Counted from the stretch's first letter, positions 15,937 to 26,023 are shown. The stretch: DNA of 64,000 nucleotides from an uncultured Bermanella sp. (GCA_913058575.1 CAJXRF010000017.1:1-64000); one strand, 5' to 3'. Made by a program: numbers and translations. Notes: generated by a model not told the origin, from the sequence alone.

Positions 15937-15978
15937 AAAGACGACGTGCAGGCTGATAAATACTCGGGCTCGACGAGT

Positions 15979-17328
15979 TTAACGTTTACCTGAACGCCTT
16001 AACGCTGAGGCGGTAAAGCTTTTACGTTTAACAGAGGTGCCAAATTTAAACGGCTCCTGCTCTTCGTTATTTAGCTCTACCAAATACCGACCTGACAATA
16101 AGTCGTAATTGGTGGTGGAGATGTACCAGGGGGCGTTAGCATTAACAAACTGCAGTGCGTGGCCTTCCGATACACGCCATAAAACGTTGCGGTTATCATA
16201 GTGGTCGGCAATGGCAATTTGCCAGCTGTCTTCATCCACATAAAAAGTACGTTTGGCGTATACGTGGCGCTCACCTTCTTTAAGGGTGGCTTCTACTTTC
16301 CATACTCGGTGTAATTCATAGCGCGTAAGGTCCTGATTAATGTGGCCAACCTGTGCGATGTCTTTGTATTTCATATTGGGGTCGGCTAATTGATAGGCAT
16401 TGTAGGGAATGTACAGCTCTTGCTTACCCACAAGGTTCCAGTGGTACTTGTTAGGGGCGCCGTTATACATGTCTACCTGATCGGAAGTGCGTAACCCCTC
16501 AGATACCTGTGCGGGTGCGTCGTAAGCAATTTGCGGGGCGCGACGCACGCGACGTTGGCCTGCGTTATAAGCCCACGCCATGCGAGGCTGGTTAACTTGA
16601 TCGATGGTTTCATGTACCAGCAAAACGTTACCGGTTAAACGGGCAGGGGATTTAATGGACTGGGTGTAATAAAACAAAACATTATCATCTTCTTTTTGAT
16701 CAAAGCCATCAGCTAAATAGTGAGGAGAGGTCAGTTGTGCACGCACTTTTACCGGCGTAAAACCGCCGTTACGTTGCACTGAAAGCGTGGCGAGATTACG
16801 CTCGATAGAGCCTCCGCGAAAGCGGCTCACATGATTCCAAATAACTTCTAAGCCATTTTGAGGAATGGCAAATGGTACGGTTTCATCAAAGTTAACCATG
16901 CCATTACCGCCATCAACTAATTCAGCCTTGGTGGCATTTTTTTTCGCTTTGTTATAAATGTCTTTTGGGTATGCGGCGGTGCGATGGGTTTGATACACCG
17001 GCATCTTGTAAGTGTCTGGGTATTTTTCAAATAAAGCGATTTGTCCGTCGGTTAAGCGGTGTTTATGTTGCGCAATATTTTTAGCCGTAATGATAAATAA
17101 AGGTGCCTCTTGCGCGTAAATATTAGTTAATGGGTCGGCATTTAGGTTAGCACTTAGCCCGCCGTCATAGATGGGAATGCTGCCATCTTGGTTGGCAGCC
17201 ATTTGTGCGCCAATGTGGGTTAATTCATCCCCTAATTTATTGGCTTCAAGGGTGGATACCTTTGCCGTGGTGGTGCTACTGAGTAGGGCCATGAGTAAAC
17301 TAGATGAAGCCAGTGTGCGTATTTTCAT
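15979..17328 (-). CDS. DUF1329 periplasmic protein
   Basis: 449 residues from the ATG at 17328, preceded by GAGGA at 7-nt spacing and followed by a clean signal peptide ('MKIRTLASSSLLMALLSSTT', cleavage near 'TTAKV'). A longer in-frame opening upstream overlaps the DUF1302 gene and is not credible. Family hallmarks: 'ANKLGDELTHIGAQMAANQD' at the mature N-terminus, 'YPSHR'-like 'YQTHRTAAYP', 'GQRRVRRAPQIAYD', 'DQVDMYNGAPNKYHWNLVGK' and 'YVDEDSWQIAIAD'. DUF1329 resembles the LolA/LolB-like fold for hydrophobic ligands and regularly follows DUF1302, as here (79-bp gap). The pair is associated with handling of hydrophobic compounds, but the exact function is unknown. A second DUF1329 gene lies at 45.7 kb. 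Confidence 0.9.
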   Translation of the reverse strand: MKIRTLASSSLLMALLSSTTTAKVSTLEANKLGDELTHIGAQMAANQDGSIPIYDGGLSANLNADPLTNIYAQEAPLFIITAKNIAQHKHRLTDGQIALFEKYPDTYKMPVYQTHRTAAYPKDIYNKAKKNATKAELVDGGNGMVNFDETVPFAIPQNGLEVIWNHVSRFRGGSIERNLATLSVQRNGGFTPVKVRAQLTSPHYLADGFDQKEDDNVLFYYTQSIKSPARLTGNVLLVHETIDQVNQPRMAWAYNAGQRRVRRAPQIAYDAPAQVSEGLRTSDQVDMYNGAPNKYHWNLVGKQELYIPYNAYQLADPNMKYKDIAQVGHINQDLTRYELHRVWKVEATLKEGERHVYAKRTFYVDEDSWQIAIADHYDNRNVLWRVSEGHALQFVNANAPWYISTTNYDLLSGRYLVELNNEEQEPFKFGTSVKRKSFTASALRRSGKR

Positions 17329-17407
17329 ATTGCGTCCTCGCGGCGGGCAACCTAGGTTCACAAATAAGTGCCCGCAATTAGTGAGTGAAATTACTTTTTT
17401 GAAAAAT

Positions 17408-19345
17408 TTAGAACTGCATGCCAATGCTCACAGAGGCGAAATCGTGATCGCTGACCACACTGTAATCGCCGCCCATGTATTGGGTGTAGGAAATATTGGC
17501 ATTGTAAGTTTCAAGGTAATTGGCTTGCACACTTAGCCCAAGAGATTTTTGTCCTTCACCAAAATTCCCCCCTGGCTGAGGAGAATAGCCTTTCACATCA
17601 TGGCTCCACGCTATGGTGGGTTTTAAGTTCACACCCATGAAGGCATCGGAATATTCCGCCACTAAGCGAGCGCGATATCCCCAAGAACTTTCAGTGACAA
17701 AACCATCGTCATCACTTGGGTCGGTGGGATCAAACTCTCCAAAAATATCTGAGCGTCCATATTTAATGGCGTCAGATCCTTCATCGAAACTGTGCACAAA
17801 GGTGTAGCCGGCTTCGCCAATTAGCGTCATGCGATTTGCACCGGCCACTTGGTCAAAAAATTTCACGGCACTCATTTGAATTTGTGAAATATCAAATAAG
17901 CGATAGCCTTCTGAAGTTTCACCGTCCAAAGTATTTAGGTAATCTTCGTTTAGTTCGGTTGCACTGGAAGAGCCACGTACAAGTGTACCGATCACCATGG
18001 GGCCGTTGATTTGAATGGGTGCATCAATTTTGTGGCTGATTTCCCCAGAGATGGCCATGGAACCTGCGTTAGTAGCAAAGCTTAAACCCGTGACAATAAT
18101 GTCTTCTGGGTAGGTCACAAAGTAATTAGAGGTGGCGACGATATTGACTAAAGCCCCTTGCTGAGCACCAGCGGTGGCGGCATCAACGGTGGCTTGTAAC
18201 GCCGCGCCTGCATCAATGTGTGCTTGGCTACCTGCTGTATAATCGCCATTGGCTAAAGCAGTTTCTATATTAGTTTGCCCTTGAGTTGCAATGGGAGTAA
18301 CAATGCCTAGTACATAGGCTTCTTCATCAAATGTGTTTTTAGTGCCGCTGGCCAAAGGGGTGCGGCTGTGAATGTTCATGGCATAAATGCCAAATTCAGT
18401 ATCTCCTAGTGCCTCAGATAAATATCGCATGGCGAATCCAAACTGGCCATCGTCCCGAGCTTTGCGGTTGCCATCTTCATGCCGACCCACACTAAAAGTC
18501 CCGCCGCCTACCAGCACCGCACTACATCCTTCTGGAGCGTAATCGTTGGTGGCAAAGTAAGTACCGCAACCAGGAATAACCGACTCTTGAAATTCAATTT
18601 GATAAAATGTTTCAGCGCTTAAATTATCGGATAAGCCAATATTGGCGTAGGCCATGTTAACGGGTAATAGGCCTTCTTTAATTTCAGCACCGGGGCGGCG
18701 AAACGCATTTACATCCACAGGATTAATAGAGTTAATGCCTCCGCGAATAAATGTGCTTTCTCCCCAGCTCACCACTTGCTTACCTAGGCGCGCATCAAGT
18801 GGCATATCTAAAATATCAAATGAGCCATAAACAAACGCGTCTAACAACGCCACCCCTTCTGACTTTGATAGCTCATTAAAATCAGAATCATCTAACCGGG
18901 AATCGGCATCGGAATAATCTAAATTGGTACCGGTAGGGCCATTGCCTCGTTCTGCGGTAGGGGTATGGCCATATTCAACTTGATTATTAGCCAAAGCTGA
19001 GTCGTACCAATATTTGCCTCGCACGAAGCCGCCAACATTTTGATAACTAAATTGTAAGTCGTGACTGCCTTTGAATATTTGTGAAAAAGCATCGCCACTT
19101 TTGTAATTTCGATTGCCATCATCACTGTTGCTAAAATTATCTGTGCCATCGCTATTAGACAGCAAAGCAGCATCTTGAGATTCCACACGCCAGCTGGACC
19201 CCATGCTTAATTGACTATCAAATGATCCTTCAATTTGACCTATGTTAAATTCAAGTGCTTGCGCTTGCGCCGTCATGATGACAGGAATGATAAGCGCTAG
19301 AGCCTGTTTGCATCCGAGAGAATGTTGGTGTTTTTTAAGCTTCAT
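17408..19345 (-). CDS. DUF1302 outer-membrane protein
   Basis: 645 residues. Signal peptide of about 30 residues ending 'TAQAQA', then 'LEFNIGQIEGSFDSQLSMGSSWRV', the typical DUF1302 N-terminus. 'RLGKQVVSWGESTFIRGGIN', 'NPVDVNAFRRPGAEIKEGLLP' and alternating beta-strand pattern indicate a barrel. It ends in Phe ('SIGMQF'), the usual outer-membrane insertion signal. One cysteine pair (C259-C274 region) probably forms a loop disulfide. Predicted outer-membrane channel or porin for a hydrophobic substrate, paired with the DUF1329 protein encoded next. A candidate operator lies at 19479-19501. Substrate unknown. Confidence 0.9.
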   Translation of the reverse strand: MKLKKHQHSLGCKQALALIIPVIMTAQAQALEFNIGQIEGSFDSQLSMGSSWRVESQDAALLSNSDGTDNFSNSDDGNRNYKSGDAFSQIFKGSHDLQFSYQNVGGFVRGKYWYDSALANNQVEYGHTPTAERGNGPTGTNLDYSDADSRLDDSDFNELSKSEGVALLDAFVYGSFDILDMPLDARLGKQVVSWGESTFIRGGINSINPVDVNAFRRPGAEIKEGLLPVNMAYANIGLSDNLSAETFYQIEFQESVIPGCGTYFATNDYAPEGCSAVLVGGGTFSVGRHEDGNRKARDDGQFGFAMRYLSEALGDTEFGIYAMNIHSRTPLASGTKNTFDEEAYVLGIVTPIATQGQTNIETALANGDYTAGSQAHIDAGAALQATVDAATAGAQQGALVNIVATSNYFVTYPEDIIVTGLSFATNAGSMAISGEISHKIDAPIQINGPMVIGTLVRGSSSATELNEDYLNTLDGETSEGYRLFDISQIQMSAVKFFDQVAGANRMTLIGEAGYTFVHSFDEGSDAIKYGRSDIFGEFDPTDPSDDDGFVTESSWGYRARLVAEYSDAFMGVNLKPTIAWSHDVKGYSPQPGGNFGEGQKSLGLSVQANYLETYNANISYTQYMGGDYSVVSDHDFASVSIGMQF

Positions 19346-19704
19346 AGTGGCCGCCTCTTTTATTATTTTTTGTCGGTGAACTCTGAAATTAATTTTTTTA
19401 GAGTCGCACTTTTTGTTGACCTGCTATTGATACCATGAAGAAACGTCAGCGAAACGGACAAAAAGACACAAAACGTAGACCAAAATTGCCAGTATTTTGG
19501 TGACTATTGGGAATTGTGTTTTTGATAGACAATGTGGCTGTTAGATCGAATAACTTATGTTTTAAGTTTTATACGATTCGTAAAACCCTTAAGTCAAAAA
19601 GGGGATTGAAAATAATGATAAAACAAGGTTTAGCCAAAACCCTCTAATGGCTGGTCTAGGAGTTGCAACTCTACAATCATTGAAGGCTTTATAAGGGTTG
19701 AAAT
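19346..19704. other. Divergent intergenic region, 359 bp
   Basis: It separates DUF1302 (minus) from the PDC-sensor gene (plus). It contains the inverted repeat at 19479-19501 and an imperfect repeat around 19570-19590 (TACG/CGTA flanked by A/T). The plus gene has ribosome site AAGGG 9 nt before its ATG. No RNA gene or further ORF seen. Confidence 0.5.
19479..19501. promoter_or_regulatory. Inverted repeat ACCAAAAT-N7-ATTTTGGT
   Basis: Perfect 8-bp arms with a 7-bp spacer, about 135 bp upstream of the DUF1302 start. Size and symmetry fit a dimeric repressor or activator site. Confidence 0.45.
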
Positions 19705-20676
19705 ATGGTAGCCATGAGTTATTTAAGTGTGGTTGAAAGCTATAACGACTATAAAACCGTTGTTCATGATCTAATTTCATCAATCTTAACGGGGGTTGAT
19801 GTACCTGAATTACTTGATCAAAATAGTGCAGGAGAGAATGTATTGCGCGATATTGATGCGAATTATCCTTTTGTTGAGCTTTTATACACGCTAAATGAAA
19901 AGGGCATTCAAACCAGTGAAAACTACGCTAAAACAAAAGATGGCATTATCATACTGCCTGATGCTAAGCATACTAATCGCAGTCAGCGCCCTTATTTTAA
20001 ATTAGCAGACAACTCTCACACCATAGACATTACAGCCCCTTATATGTCTGCCACCACGGGCCATTTGTGTTTGTCGGCTGCATTGAAGAGGACGAACGAA
20101 GAGGGTGAAATACAAGGCTATTTAGTGATTGATATTCACCTGACTCATATAATTGAATTTTTAAGAGGGGACGAATTACGTCGCAAAGCTTCGCCATTTT
20201 TTTGTGGGGTATACAGTTTGATGGTGGTGGGGCTAATGGGGGTCGCGGGTATTATGCTGTATATCGCTTTTCAATCTTTACTTAATATTTTTCCAATTGA
20301 TACGAGTAAAAGCCACCCTCCTTATGAGTTATTTGAGGTGATTATTTTTATTACTTTAAGCTTGGCTATTTTTGACTTAGGAAAAACAATTTTGGAAGAA
20401 GAAGTGCTCATGCACAAAGATGTTTTTCGTCATAGTTCTACTCGGCGTACCATCACGCGCTTCTTAGCGGCTATTTTAATTGCGGTTTCTATTGAGGCGT
20501 TATTAAGTATGTTTAAAGCATCGTTAGGAGACATTGAACATATGAACTCAGCAGTCTACATGATGCTTTCAGTGGTGGGGTTATTGCTGGCTTTGGGGGG
20601 CTATGTGTATTTGGGAGCCAAAGCGGAAAGAATATTACTCAGTAATAAAATGGACTTTGGACGACACAGCAGTTAG
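19705..20676 (+). CDS. PDC/Cache-sensor membrane protein without output domain
   Basis: 323 residues. Residues about 10-155 resemble a PDC (Cache) ligand-sensing domain, with the telltale 'NRSQRPYF' and 'APYMSATTGHLCLSAA' segments followed by 'GYLVIDIHL'. Four hydrophobic segments then follow (about 165-190, 208-230, 252-271 and 283-306). There is no kinase, GGDEF or MCP domain. Unusually there is no membrane segment before the PDC part, so it would be cytoplasmic unless the N-terminus is exported another way. Cationic loops ('RHSSTRRTITR', 'MHKD') lie between helices. Monocistronic; ends at a terminator shared with gcvP. Function unknown, a sensory or membrane-regulatory role inferred. Confidence 0.65.
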   Translation: MVAMSYLSVVESYNDYKTVVHDLISSILTGVDVPELLDQNSAGENVLRDIDANYPFVELLYTLNEKGIQTSENYAKTKDGIIILPDAKHTNRSQRPYFKLADNSHTIDITAPYMSATTGHLCLSAALKRTNEEGEIQGYLVIDIHLTHIIEFLRGDELRRKASPFFCGVYSLMVVGLMGVAGIMLYIAFQSLLNIFPIDTSKSHPPYELFEVIIFITLSLAIFDLGKTILEEEVLMHKDVFRHSSTRRTITRFLAAILIAVSIEALLSMFKASLGDIEHMNSAVYMMLSVVGLLLALGGYVYLGAKAERILLSNKMDFGRHSS

Positions 20677-20720
20677 CACTTTTAAAACTGGGGTAATTTA
20701 GAAAAGTAAATGCAGTGATA

Positions 20721-20750
20721 TTAAAAAACGGCCCGTAGGCCGTTTTTTAA
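20721..20750. terminator. Bidirectional terminator between the PDC-sensor gene and gcvP
   Basis: A perfect 13-bp stem with CGGCC core (20721-20733 / 20738-20750), loop CGTA, and A6/T6 tracts on both sides that give U-runs in both directions. Confidence 0.9.
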
Positions 20751-20772
20751 TGTTTACACTTAAAAACTCAGT

Positions 20773-23691
20773 TTAGTTTTCTTCATAAGTTTCAATGGCA
20801 GGGCATGCGCAAATTAAATTACGATCGCCATACACGTCATCAATGCGGTTCACCGTAGGCCAAAATTTATTTTCATAAACATAGGCTGCTGGGAAGGCCG
20901 CTTGCTCGCGAGTGTAAGGACGCTCCCAATCACCGGCAATGTCTTTTTGGGTGTGCGGTGCATGCTTTAGAGGGTTATTCTCTTCATCCATCTCACCAGA
21001 TTTCACCGCATTTACTTCGGCTTTAATGGCGGTCATGGCAGAGATAAAACGATCCAGTTCGGCTTTACTTTCTGATTCAGTCGGCTCAATCATGAAGGTG
21101 CCTGCCACAGGGAAGCTCATGGTTGGTGCATGGAAACCGTAATCCATTAGGCGCTTGGCAAAGTCTACTTCGGTAATACCGGTTTCGGCTTTAATGGGGC
21201 GTAAATCCACAATGCATTCGTGGGCCACACGACCATTTTGGCCTGAGTACAAAATTGGATAATGCTCAGCTAGTTTTTTACTTAAGTAGTTACCATTTAA
21301 CAGAGCCATTTGTGTGGCTTGGCGCAAGCCTTTTGCCCCAAGTAAACGTACGTACATGTACGAAATAGGCAAGATAGAAGCACTGCCGTAAGGCGCGGCA
21401 CTGACCGCACTTTGGCCCACAGACTCATCATCAATTTGACGAACCGCGTGGTTAGCAATAAAAGGTGCTAGGTGTTTCTTAACACCGATAGGACCCATAC
21501 CAGGACCGCCACCGCCGTGAGGAATAGCAAAGGTTTTGTGCAGGTTCATGTGGCTAACATCGGCACCAATGTAAGCGGGTTGAGTCACACCCACTTGGGC
21601 ATTTAGGTTGGCACCATCCATGTAAACCTGACCGCCGTTAGCATGAATAAGGTCGCAAATTTCTTTAGCCCCTTCTTCATAAATACCGTGGGTAGATGGG
21701 TAAGTCATCATTAGGCAAGACAGACTGTCTTTTAATTCTTCGGCCTTTTCTTTTAAATCGTTAAAGTCTACGTTGCCTTCGTCATCACATTTAGTCACTA
21801 CCACACGCATGCCTGCCATTTGCGCAGAAGCTGGGTTAGTGCCGTGGGCAGAGCGTGGAATTAGGCAGATGTTTCTATGCCCATCATTGCGGCTTTCGTG
21901 GTAATGACGAATGGCCATTAAGCCCGCGTATTCCCCTTGTGCACCTGAGTTAGGTTGCATGCAAATAGCATCGAAGCCAGTGATGTCACGCAGTAAATGA
22001 TCAAATTCGGTGATCATTTTTTCGTAGCCCTGAGTTTGTGACTTAGGAGCGAACGGGTGGATGTTACCAATTTCAGGCCAAGTCACTGGAATCATTTGTG
22101 CGGTGGCGTTTAGTTTCATGGTGCAAGAGCCCAGCGTGATCATGCTGTGGTTCATGGCCAAATCTTTATTTTCTAAACGCTTCATGTAACGCAGCATTTC
22201 GTGTTCGGTGTGGTAACTGTTAAATACAGGGTGCGTTAGGAAGTCACTGGTACGCTTTAAGTGTTCAGGAATGCTGCTTTCTACTTCTTCGTCTAGCATT
22301 TCAATGTTGAAGTTTTCGTCATCGGCTTTTAGACCCGTGATCACTTCGAACAAGGTGGTCATGTCGTTGCGAGTGGTATTTTCGCTGATGCTTAACCCCA
22401 CCACATTGTCAGAACCTTCTGCTTCATGGGCTTGAATCTGTGTTCGAAGGTTAATGCGGGCTTCTTGGGCACGAGCCAATACTTCAGCTTTGTTTGGCAC
22501 TTCAATGGTTAATGTATCGAAAGCACTTTGGTTAACAATAACCAAGTCATCAATGGTAGCATCAGTTAAGGCAGCCGCCATGATTTCGGTAAATCGATGA
22601 ATGCGATTGGCAATACGGATAATGCCATCACGACCATGGTAAACCGTATAGAAAGAGGCCAAGTTAGACAGTAAAACTTGCGCGGTACAAATGTTTGACG
22701 TGGCTTTCTCACGACGTATATGTTGTTCACGGGTTTGAAGTGCCATACGCAGCGCACGGTTGCCGTTGGCATCAATGGAAACTCCAATTAAGCGTCCTGG
22801 CATGGCACGTTTGTGTGCATCTTTTGTGGCAAAAAATGCTGCGTGTGGGCCACCAAAGCCCATGGGCACACCAAAGCGCTGGCTGTTACCCAGTACCACA
22901 TCGGCACCCATTTCACCGGGTGATTTTAATAAGGCTAGGGCCATTAAGTCAGTGGCCACAGCGCTTAGCGCATTTTGATCATGCAGTACTGAAATAATTT
23001 CCTCAAGATCGCTCACTGTGCCATCGATGGCTGGGTATTGGAACAACGCACCAAAACATTCGTTATTAAGGGCTTCAACCGCAGGGCCAATTAATAGTTC
23101 CCAACCAAAGCCTTCGGCGCGGGTTTTTAGTACGTCGATGGTTTGTGGCAGTACATTTTCATCTACAAAGAAAACATTAGATTTATTTTTACGTACCACA
23201 CGCTTCATTAATGCCATGGCTTCGGCAGCGGCGGTGGCTTCATCTAAAAGTGATGCGTTGGCCAGTTCCATGCCGGTCATGTCGATGACCATTTGCTGGT
23301 AATTCAGCAATGACTCTAAGCGGCCTTGGGCTATTTCTGGCTGGTAAGGAGTATAGGCGGTGTACCAACCTGGATTTTCCAATACGTTTCGCAAAATAAC
23401 GTTAGGCAGTGTGGTCTCGTGATAACCCATGCCGATGTAACTGGTGAATACTTGGTTTTCTGAAGCCAGTGCTTTCAGGCTGGCCAGAGCTTCACGCTCA
23501 GGGGTGGCATCTTGCATTTGTAAGAATGGCTCACGCAGAATGCTGCTAGGTACGATTTGCGCGGTTAAATCATCAAGAGAGCTTGCGCCCACATCACTTA
23601 ACATGGCGTTTACGTCTGCCACGCTTGAACCCAGATGACGCTGTATAAATTCATCACGGTTTTCTAATTGAGAAAGTGTCGCTTTACTCAT
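20773..23691 (-). CDS. gcvP: Glycine dehydrogenase (decarboxylating), P protein
   Basis: 972 residues from the ATG at 23691 ('[20 protein letters not shown]'), which matches the usual family N-terminus and length; 22 further in-frame residues upstream are not family-like. PLP-dependent P protein of the glycine cleavage system: it decarboxylates glycine and passes the aminomethyl group to lipoylated GcvH. The PLP-lysine motif is '[20 protein letters not shown]', and '[17 protein letters not shown]' is also diagnostic. The N- and C-terminal halves are fused, as in proteobacteria. Its partners gcvT and gcvH lie 4 kb away on the same strand, interrupted by three unrelated genes. It has its own promoter (23786-23814). 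Confidence 0.97.
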   Translation of the reverse strand: MSKATLSQLENRDEFIQRHLGSSVADVNAMLSDVGASSLDDLTAQIVPSSILREPFLQMQDATPEREALASLKALASENQVFTSYIGMGYHETTLPNVILRNVLENPGWYTAYTPYQPEIAQGRLESLLNYQQMVIDMTGMELANASLLDEATAAAEAMALMKRVVRKNKSNVFFVDENVLPQTIDVLKTRAEGFGWELLIGPAVEALNNECFGALFQYPAIDGTVSDLEEIISVLHDQNALSAVATDLMALALLKSPGEMGADVVLGNSQRFGVPMGFGGPHAAFFATKDAHKRAMPGRLIGVSIDANGNRALRMALQTREQHIRREKATSNICTAQVLLSNLASFYTVYHGRDGIIRIANRIHRFTEIMAAALTDATIDDLVIVNQSAFDTLTIEVPNKAEVLARAQEARINLRTQIQAHEAEGSDNVVGLSISENTTRNDMTTLFEVITGLKADDENFNIEMLDEEVESSIPEHLKRTSDFLTHPVFNSYHTEHEMLRYMKRLENKDLAMNHSMITLGSCTMKLNATAQMIPVTWPEIGNIHPFAPKSQTQGYEKMITEFDHLLRDITGFDAICMQPNSGAQGEYAGLMAIRHYHESRNDGHRNICLIPRSAHGTNPASAQMAGMRVVVTKCDDEGNVDFNDLKEKAEELKDSLSCLMMTYPSTHGIYEEGAKEICDLIHANGGQVYMDGANLNAQVGVTQPAYIGADVSHMNLHKTFAIPHGGGGPGMGPIGVKKHLAPFIANHAVRQIDDESVGQSAVSAAPYGSASILPISYMYVRLLGAKGLRQATQMALLNGNYLSKKLAEHYPILYSGQNGRVAHECIVDLRPIKAETGITEVDFAKRLMDYGFHAPTMSFPVAGTFMIEPTESESKAELDRFISAMTAIKAEVNAVKSGEMDEENNPLKHAPHTQKDIAGDWERPYTREQAAFPAAYVYENKFWPTVNRIDDVYGDRNLICACPAIETYEEN

Positions 23692-23785
23692 AAAAGGCCA
23701 GCCTTGTGGGGGTGCATATACGGTGCTTAATTGGCACATTGCTTCACATATGTGCACAAAAAAGGTTACAAATTTGAGGGGGCAA

Positions 23786-23814
23786 ATTATAGCAAGGGCC
23801 CTAGAGGCTGTCAG
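23786..23814 (-). promoter_or_regulatory. Sigma-70 promoter of gcvP
   Basis: On the minus strand, -35 CTGACA (23809-23814), 17-bp spacer, -10 TATAAT (23786-23791); transcription would begin near 23779. The leader of roughly 90 nt has a CACATATGTG palindrome (23745-23754) but no glycine riboswitch. Confidence 0.7.
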
Positions 23815-24006
23815 GGGATTTCATGCAAATTGAAAACGAGGTGAATAAAGTTCAACTATGTGTGAAAGACTTGCATTGTCTGGCCGTAATTTACCCTGTA
23901 ACCCAATGAAATTCTCTGATAAGAGGGCAATATAGGCTAATTTCAGAGGGGCCTCAGACTGAGCTACACTGCAATGATGGCCAATTGAGAGGGCGAGCAA
24001 ATACAC

Positions 24007-24846
24007 ATGAAGCCATTCATGAACCCGGTAATGTGGGTGTTTTTACTTTTTTCGCCTCACTTACTGGCACAAAAGCCTGTTAGTTTTGGCATAAGTCCTT
24101 GGACAACGCCTCAGCTACTGCAAGCGTGGGCTAAGCCCGTTGAAGAAGCATTAGAAAAACAAACCGGTGTGGCCTATCAAATTTCCAGCTCTGCTAACTT
24201 GCAAAAATTCTTATTGGCCGCAGTAGATGGCCAGTTTGAAGTATTACAGGCACCCATACATTTAGGTCTGTATTTGATGCGTCATCACCAATTTAAGGGA
24301 GTGATGTTTTCTCGGGCTAAATTAAAACTGATTTTAGTGACCCGTAAGGAGCTATCCATTGATCATTTGGCGCAATTAAAGGGCACTCTAATGGCGGTGT
24401 CTGGCCCAGTGGCCATCGCTACTTTGGTGGTCAAAGAGGCCATTAGCAATAAATTATTTGAAGCCCAATTGGCACCAGAAAGAAATCATTGGCAAGCCAT
24501 GGAAGCATTGCATAAAAAACGCACACACAGCGCGGTAGTGGTGGATTATTTATATGGCCGATTAAGTCAGCCGTTAAAAAGTCGATTAAAAGTGTTGTAT
24601 GAGTTTCCGGTGGTGCTTGATGGTTTGGTGTTAACGCCCGCTAATTCTTCCGCTGATGCTCAAGCCAACATTCGAAATGGTTTAAAAGATTTTAAGCCCC
24701 ATAAGAGCTCCTTGCTAAAAGGCTTTGAAGTCATCACCCAGCAAGAGCTAAATGAGTGGTATGAAGTGATGAACGCTTATGTGGCATCGGTTCATCGGCA
24801 TATGGAGCAAAAATACTTTTCTAAAAGAGTGGTGATCTCCCCTTAA
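24007..24846 (+). CDS. PhnD-like periplasmic binding protein
   Basis: 279 residues. Signal peptide with hydrophobic core 'VMWVFLLFSPHLLA' (cleavage about residue 21). The mature part begins 'KPVSFGISPW' and has the PhnD/transferrin-like fold signature: 'WAKPVEEALEKQTGVAYQ', 'FLLAAVDGQFEVLQAPIHLGLYL' and 'LKGTLMAVSGPVAIATLVV'. Such proteins bind phosphonates, phosphite or other anions, or act as sensors. No transport genes accompany it. It converges with the GlxA-type gene so closely that the stop codons are one base apart. The leader region (23815-24006) shows no strong promoter. Ligand not predictable. Confidence 0.72.
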   Translation: MKPFMNPVMWVFLLFSPHLLAQKPVSFGISPWTTPQLLQAWAKPVEEALEKQTGVAYQISSSANLQKFLLAAVDGQFEVLQAPIHLGLYLMRHHQFKGVMFSRAKLKLILVTRKELSIDHLAQLKGTLMAVSGPVAIATLVVKEAISNKLFEAQLAPERNHWQAMEALHKKRTHSAVVVDYLYGRLSQPLKSRLKVLYEFPVVLDGLVLTPANSSADAQANIRNGLKDFKPHKSSLLKGFEVITQQELNEWYEVMNAYVASVHRHMEQKYFSKRVVISP

Positions 24847-24847
24847 A

Positions 24848-25852
24848 TTAAGAGCTGCTGGCGATAAATTTTCGATATTGCAGGGGAGACTTTTGAAAAG
24901 CGCTTTTAAAAGCTCGACCAAAGACACTGGTGCTATTAAAGCCCACTTGTTGGGCAATGTGTTCTATGGATAAAGAGGTATTACTTAACAATTGCTTAGC
25001 GTTTTGTAAGCGAATTTTTTGTTGGTATTGCATGGGGGATTCGCCGCTGACATTTTGAAAACGTCTCGATAATGTTCTTGGGCTTACGTTTAAAATGTGG
25101 GCCAATTGCTCAAGACCCATATGTTCTTGAAATCGGTGCCTTAAGATTTCTTTAGCGGCATTGACCAACACATCTAAAGCTTGTGATTCCATGAAATCAC
25201 TTTCTAGCTTGCTAGGTTCGGTAAATTCATAGTATTTAGCACACAGCTGGGCCGCTTCTTCGCCGCAAAATCTTGCAATGGTCATCATCATCACATCCAT
25301 ACACGATTTATGACCGGTGGCACATATGAGTTTATCTGATTCGGTGATGCTGCGTTTTAAATTAACACGAATATTTGGGTAAAGATGTTGAAAGGTACTG
25401 GCAAAGGCACCGTGCACGGTGGCTTCTTTTCCGTCTAGTAAACCCGCTTGTGCTAAATAAAACTGCCCAGTAATAAGGCCAATAATTAGCGCGCCGCCAG
25501 CGTGTTGTTTTTGAAGCCAAGCCAATACTTCATGTTGTTCTTTAATATGCTGAATATCAGGCCGCCAAATAGCGGGAATGGTAATGATGTCGTATTGGCG
25601 TTCATCCAGTTCTTTGGTTTCAATGCCCAAGCCCGTAAAGTTTTGCGCTACCTCCCCTGGGAGGTTAAAAAATGAAATATCAAAGCTTGAATATTCGGGC
25701 TGATAGGCAGGTTGCCAGAAAAAATCTACCGCCGCATACACTTCAGCACCGGTAATGATGGTGCTTAACCAAGCTCCTTGCGGCACTAAGTAGGCGCACT
25801 TTACCTTGCGTTGAGAATTAAACTTACTGAGCGCTGTATCTAGCATATTCAC
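24848..25852 (-). CDS. GlxA-family regulator with altered nucleophile position
   Basis: 334 residues. A DJ-1/PfpI-like domain occupies about 18-200, and an AraC-type double HTH about 232-330 ('LEQLAHILNVSPRTLSRRFQ' and 'VGFNSTSVFGRAFKSAFQKSP'). At the elbow where the GlxA-type protein at 0.3-1.3 kb has 'GANCTGTF', this one has 'GLITGQF', so the cysteine is Ile127 and the domain can only be a ligand binder. The start is GTG at 25852, or ATG at 25846 with similar support. It is divergent from the fatty acid desaturase (171-bp gap) and is its probable regulator. Confidence 0.87.
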   Translation of the reverse strand: MNMLDTALSKFNSQRKVKCAYLVPQGAWLSTIITGAEVYAAVDFFWQPAYQPEYSSFDISFFNLPGEVAQNFTGLGIETKELDERQYDIITIPAIWRPDIQHIKEQHEVLAWLQKQHAGGALIIGLITGQFYLAQAGLLDGKEATVHGAFASTFQHLYPNIRVNLKRSITESDKLICATGHKSCMDVMMMTIARFCGEEAAQLCAKYYEFTEPSKLESDFMESQALDVLVNAAKEILRHRFQEHMGLEQLAHILNVSPRTLSRRFQNVSGESPMQYQQKIRLQNAKQLLSNTSLSIEHIAQQVGFNSTSVFGRAFKSAFQKSPLQYRKFIASSS

Positions 25853-26023
25853 TCATTTTTATAGGTATTTTGTTAATACCGATTTATTTTGGCTGAAAAC
25901 ATCGAAAAGTAGTCTTTATATGGCGAATATAGTTTTAATTTGACTGCTAGTCTAGTGCTTCTGGTTGCAGCCATAAAAACAATATATTGAATAATTTTAA
26001 TAACGGATTGATCTGGAGGGGTT

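Noticed and set aside
23692-24006. Possible glycine riboswitch upstream of gcvP
   Set aside because: A consensus promoter places the transcript start near 23779, leaving about 90 nt without the conserved aptamer segments.
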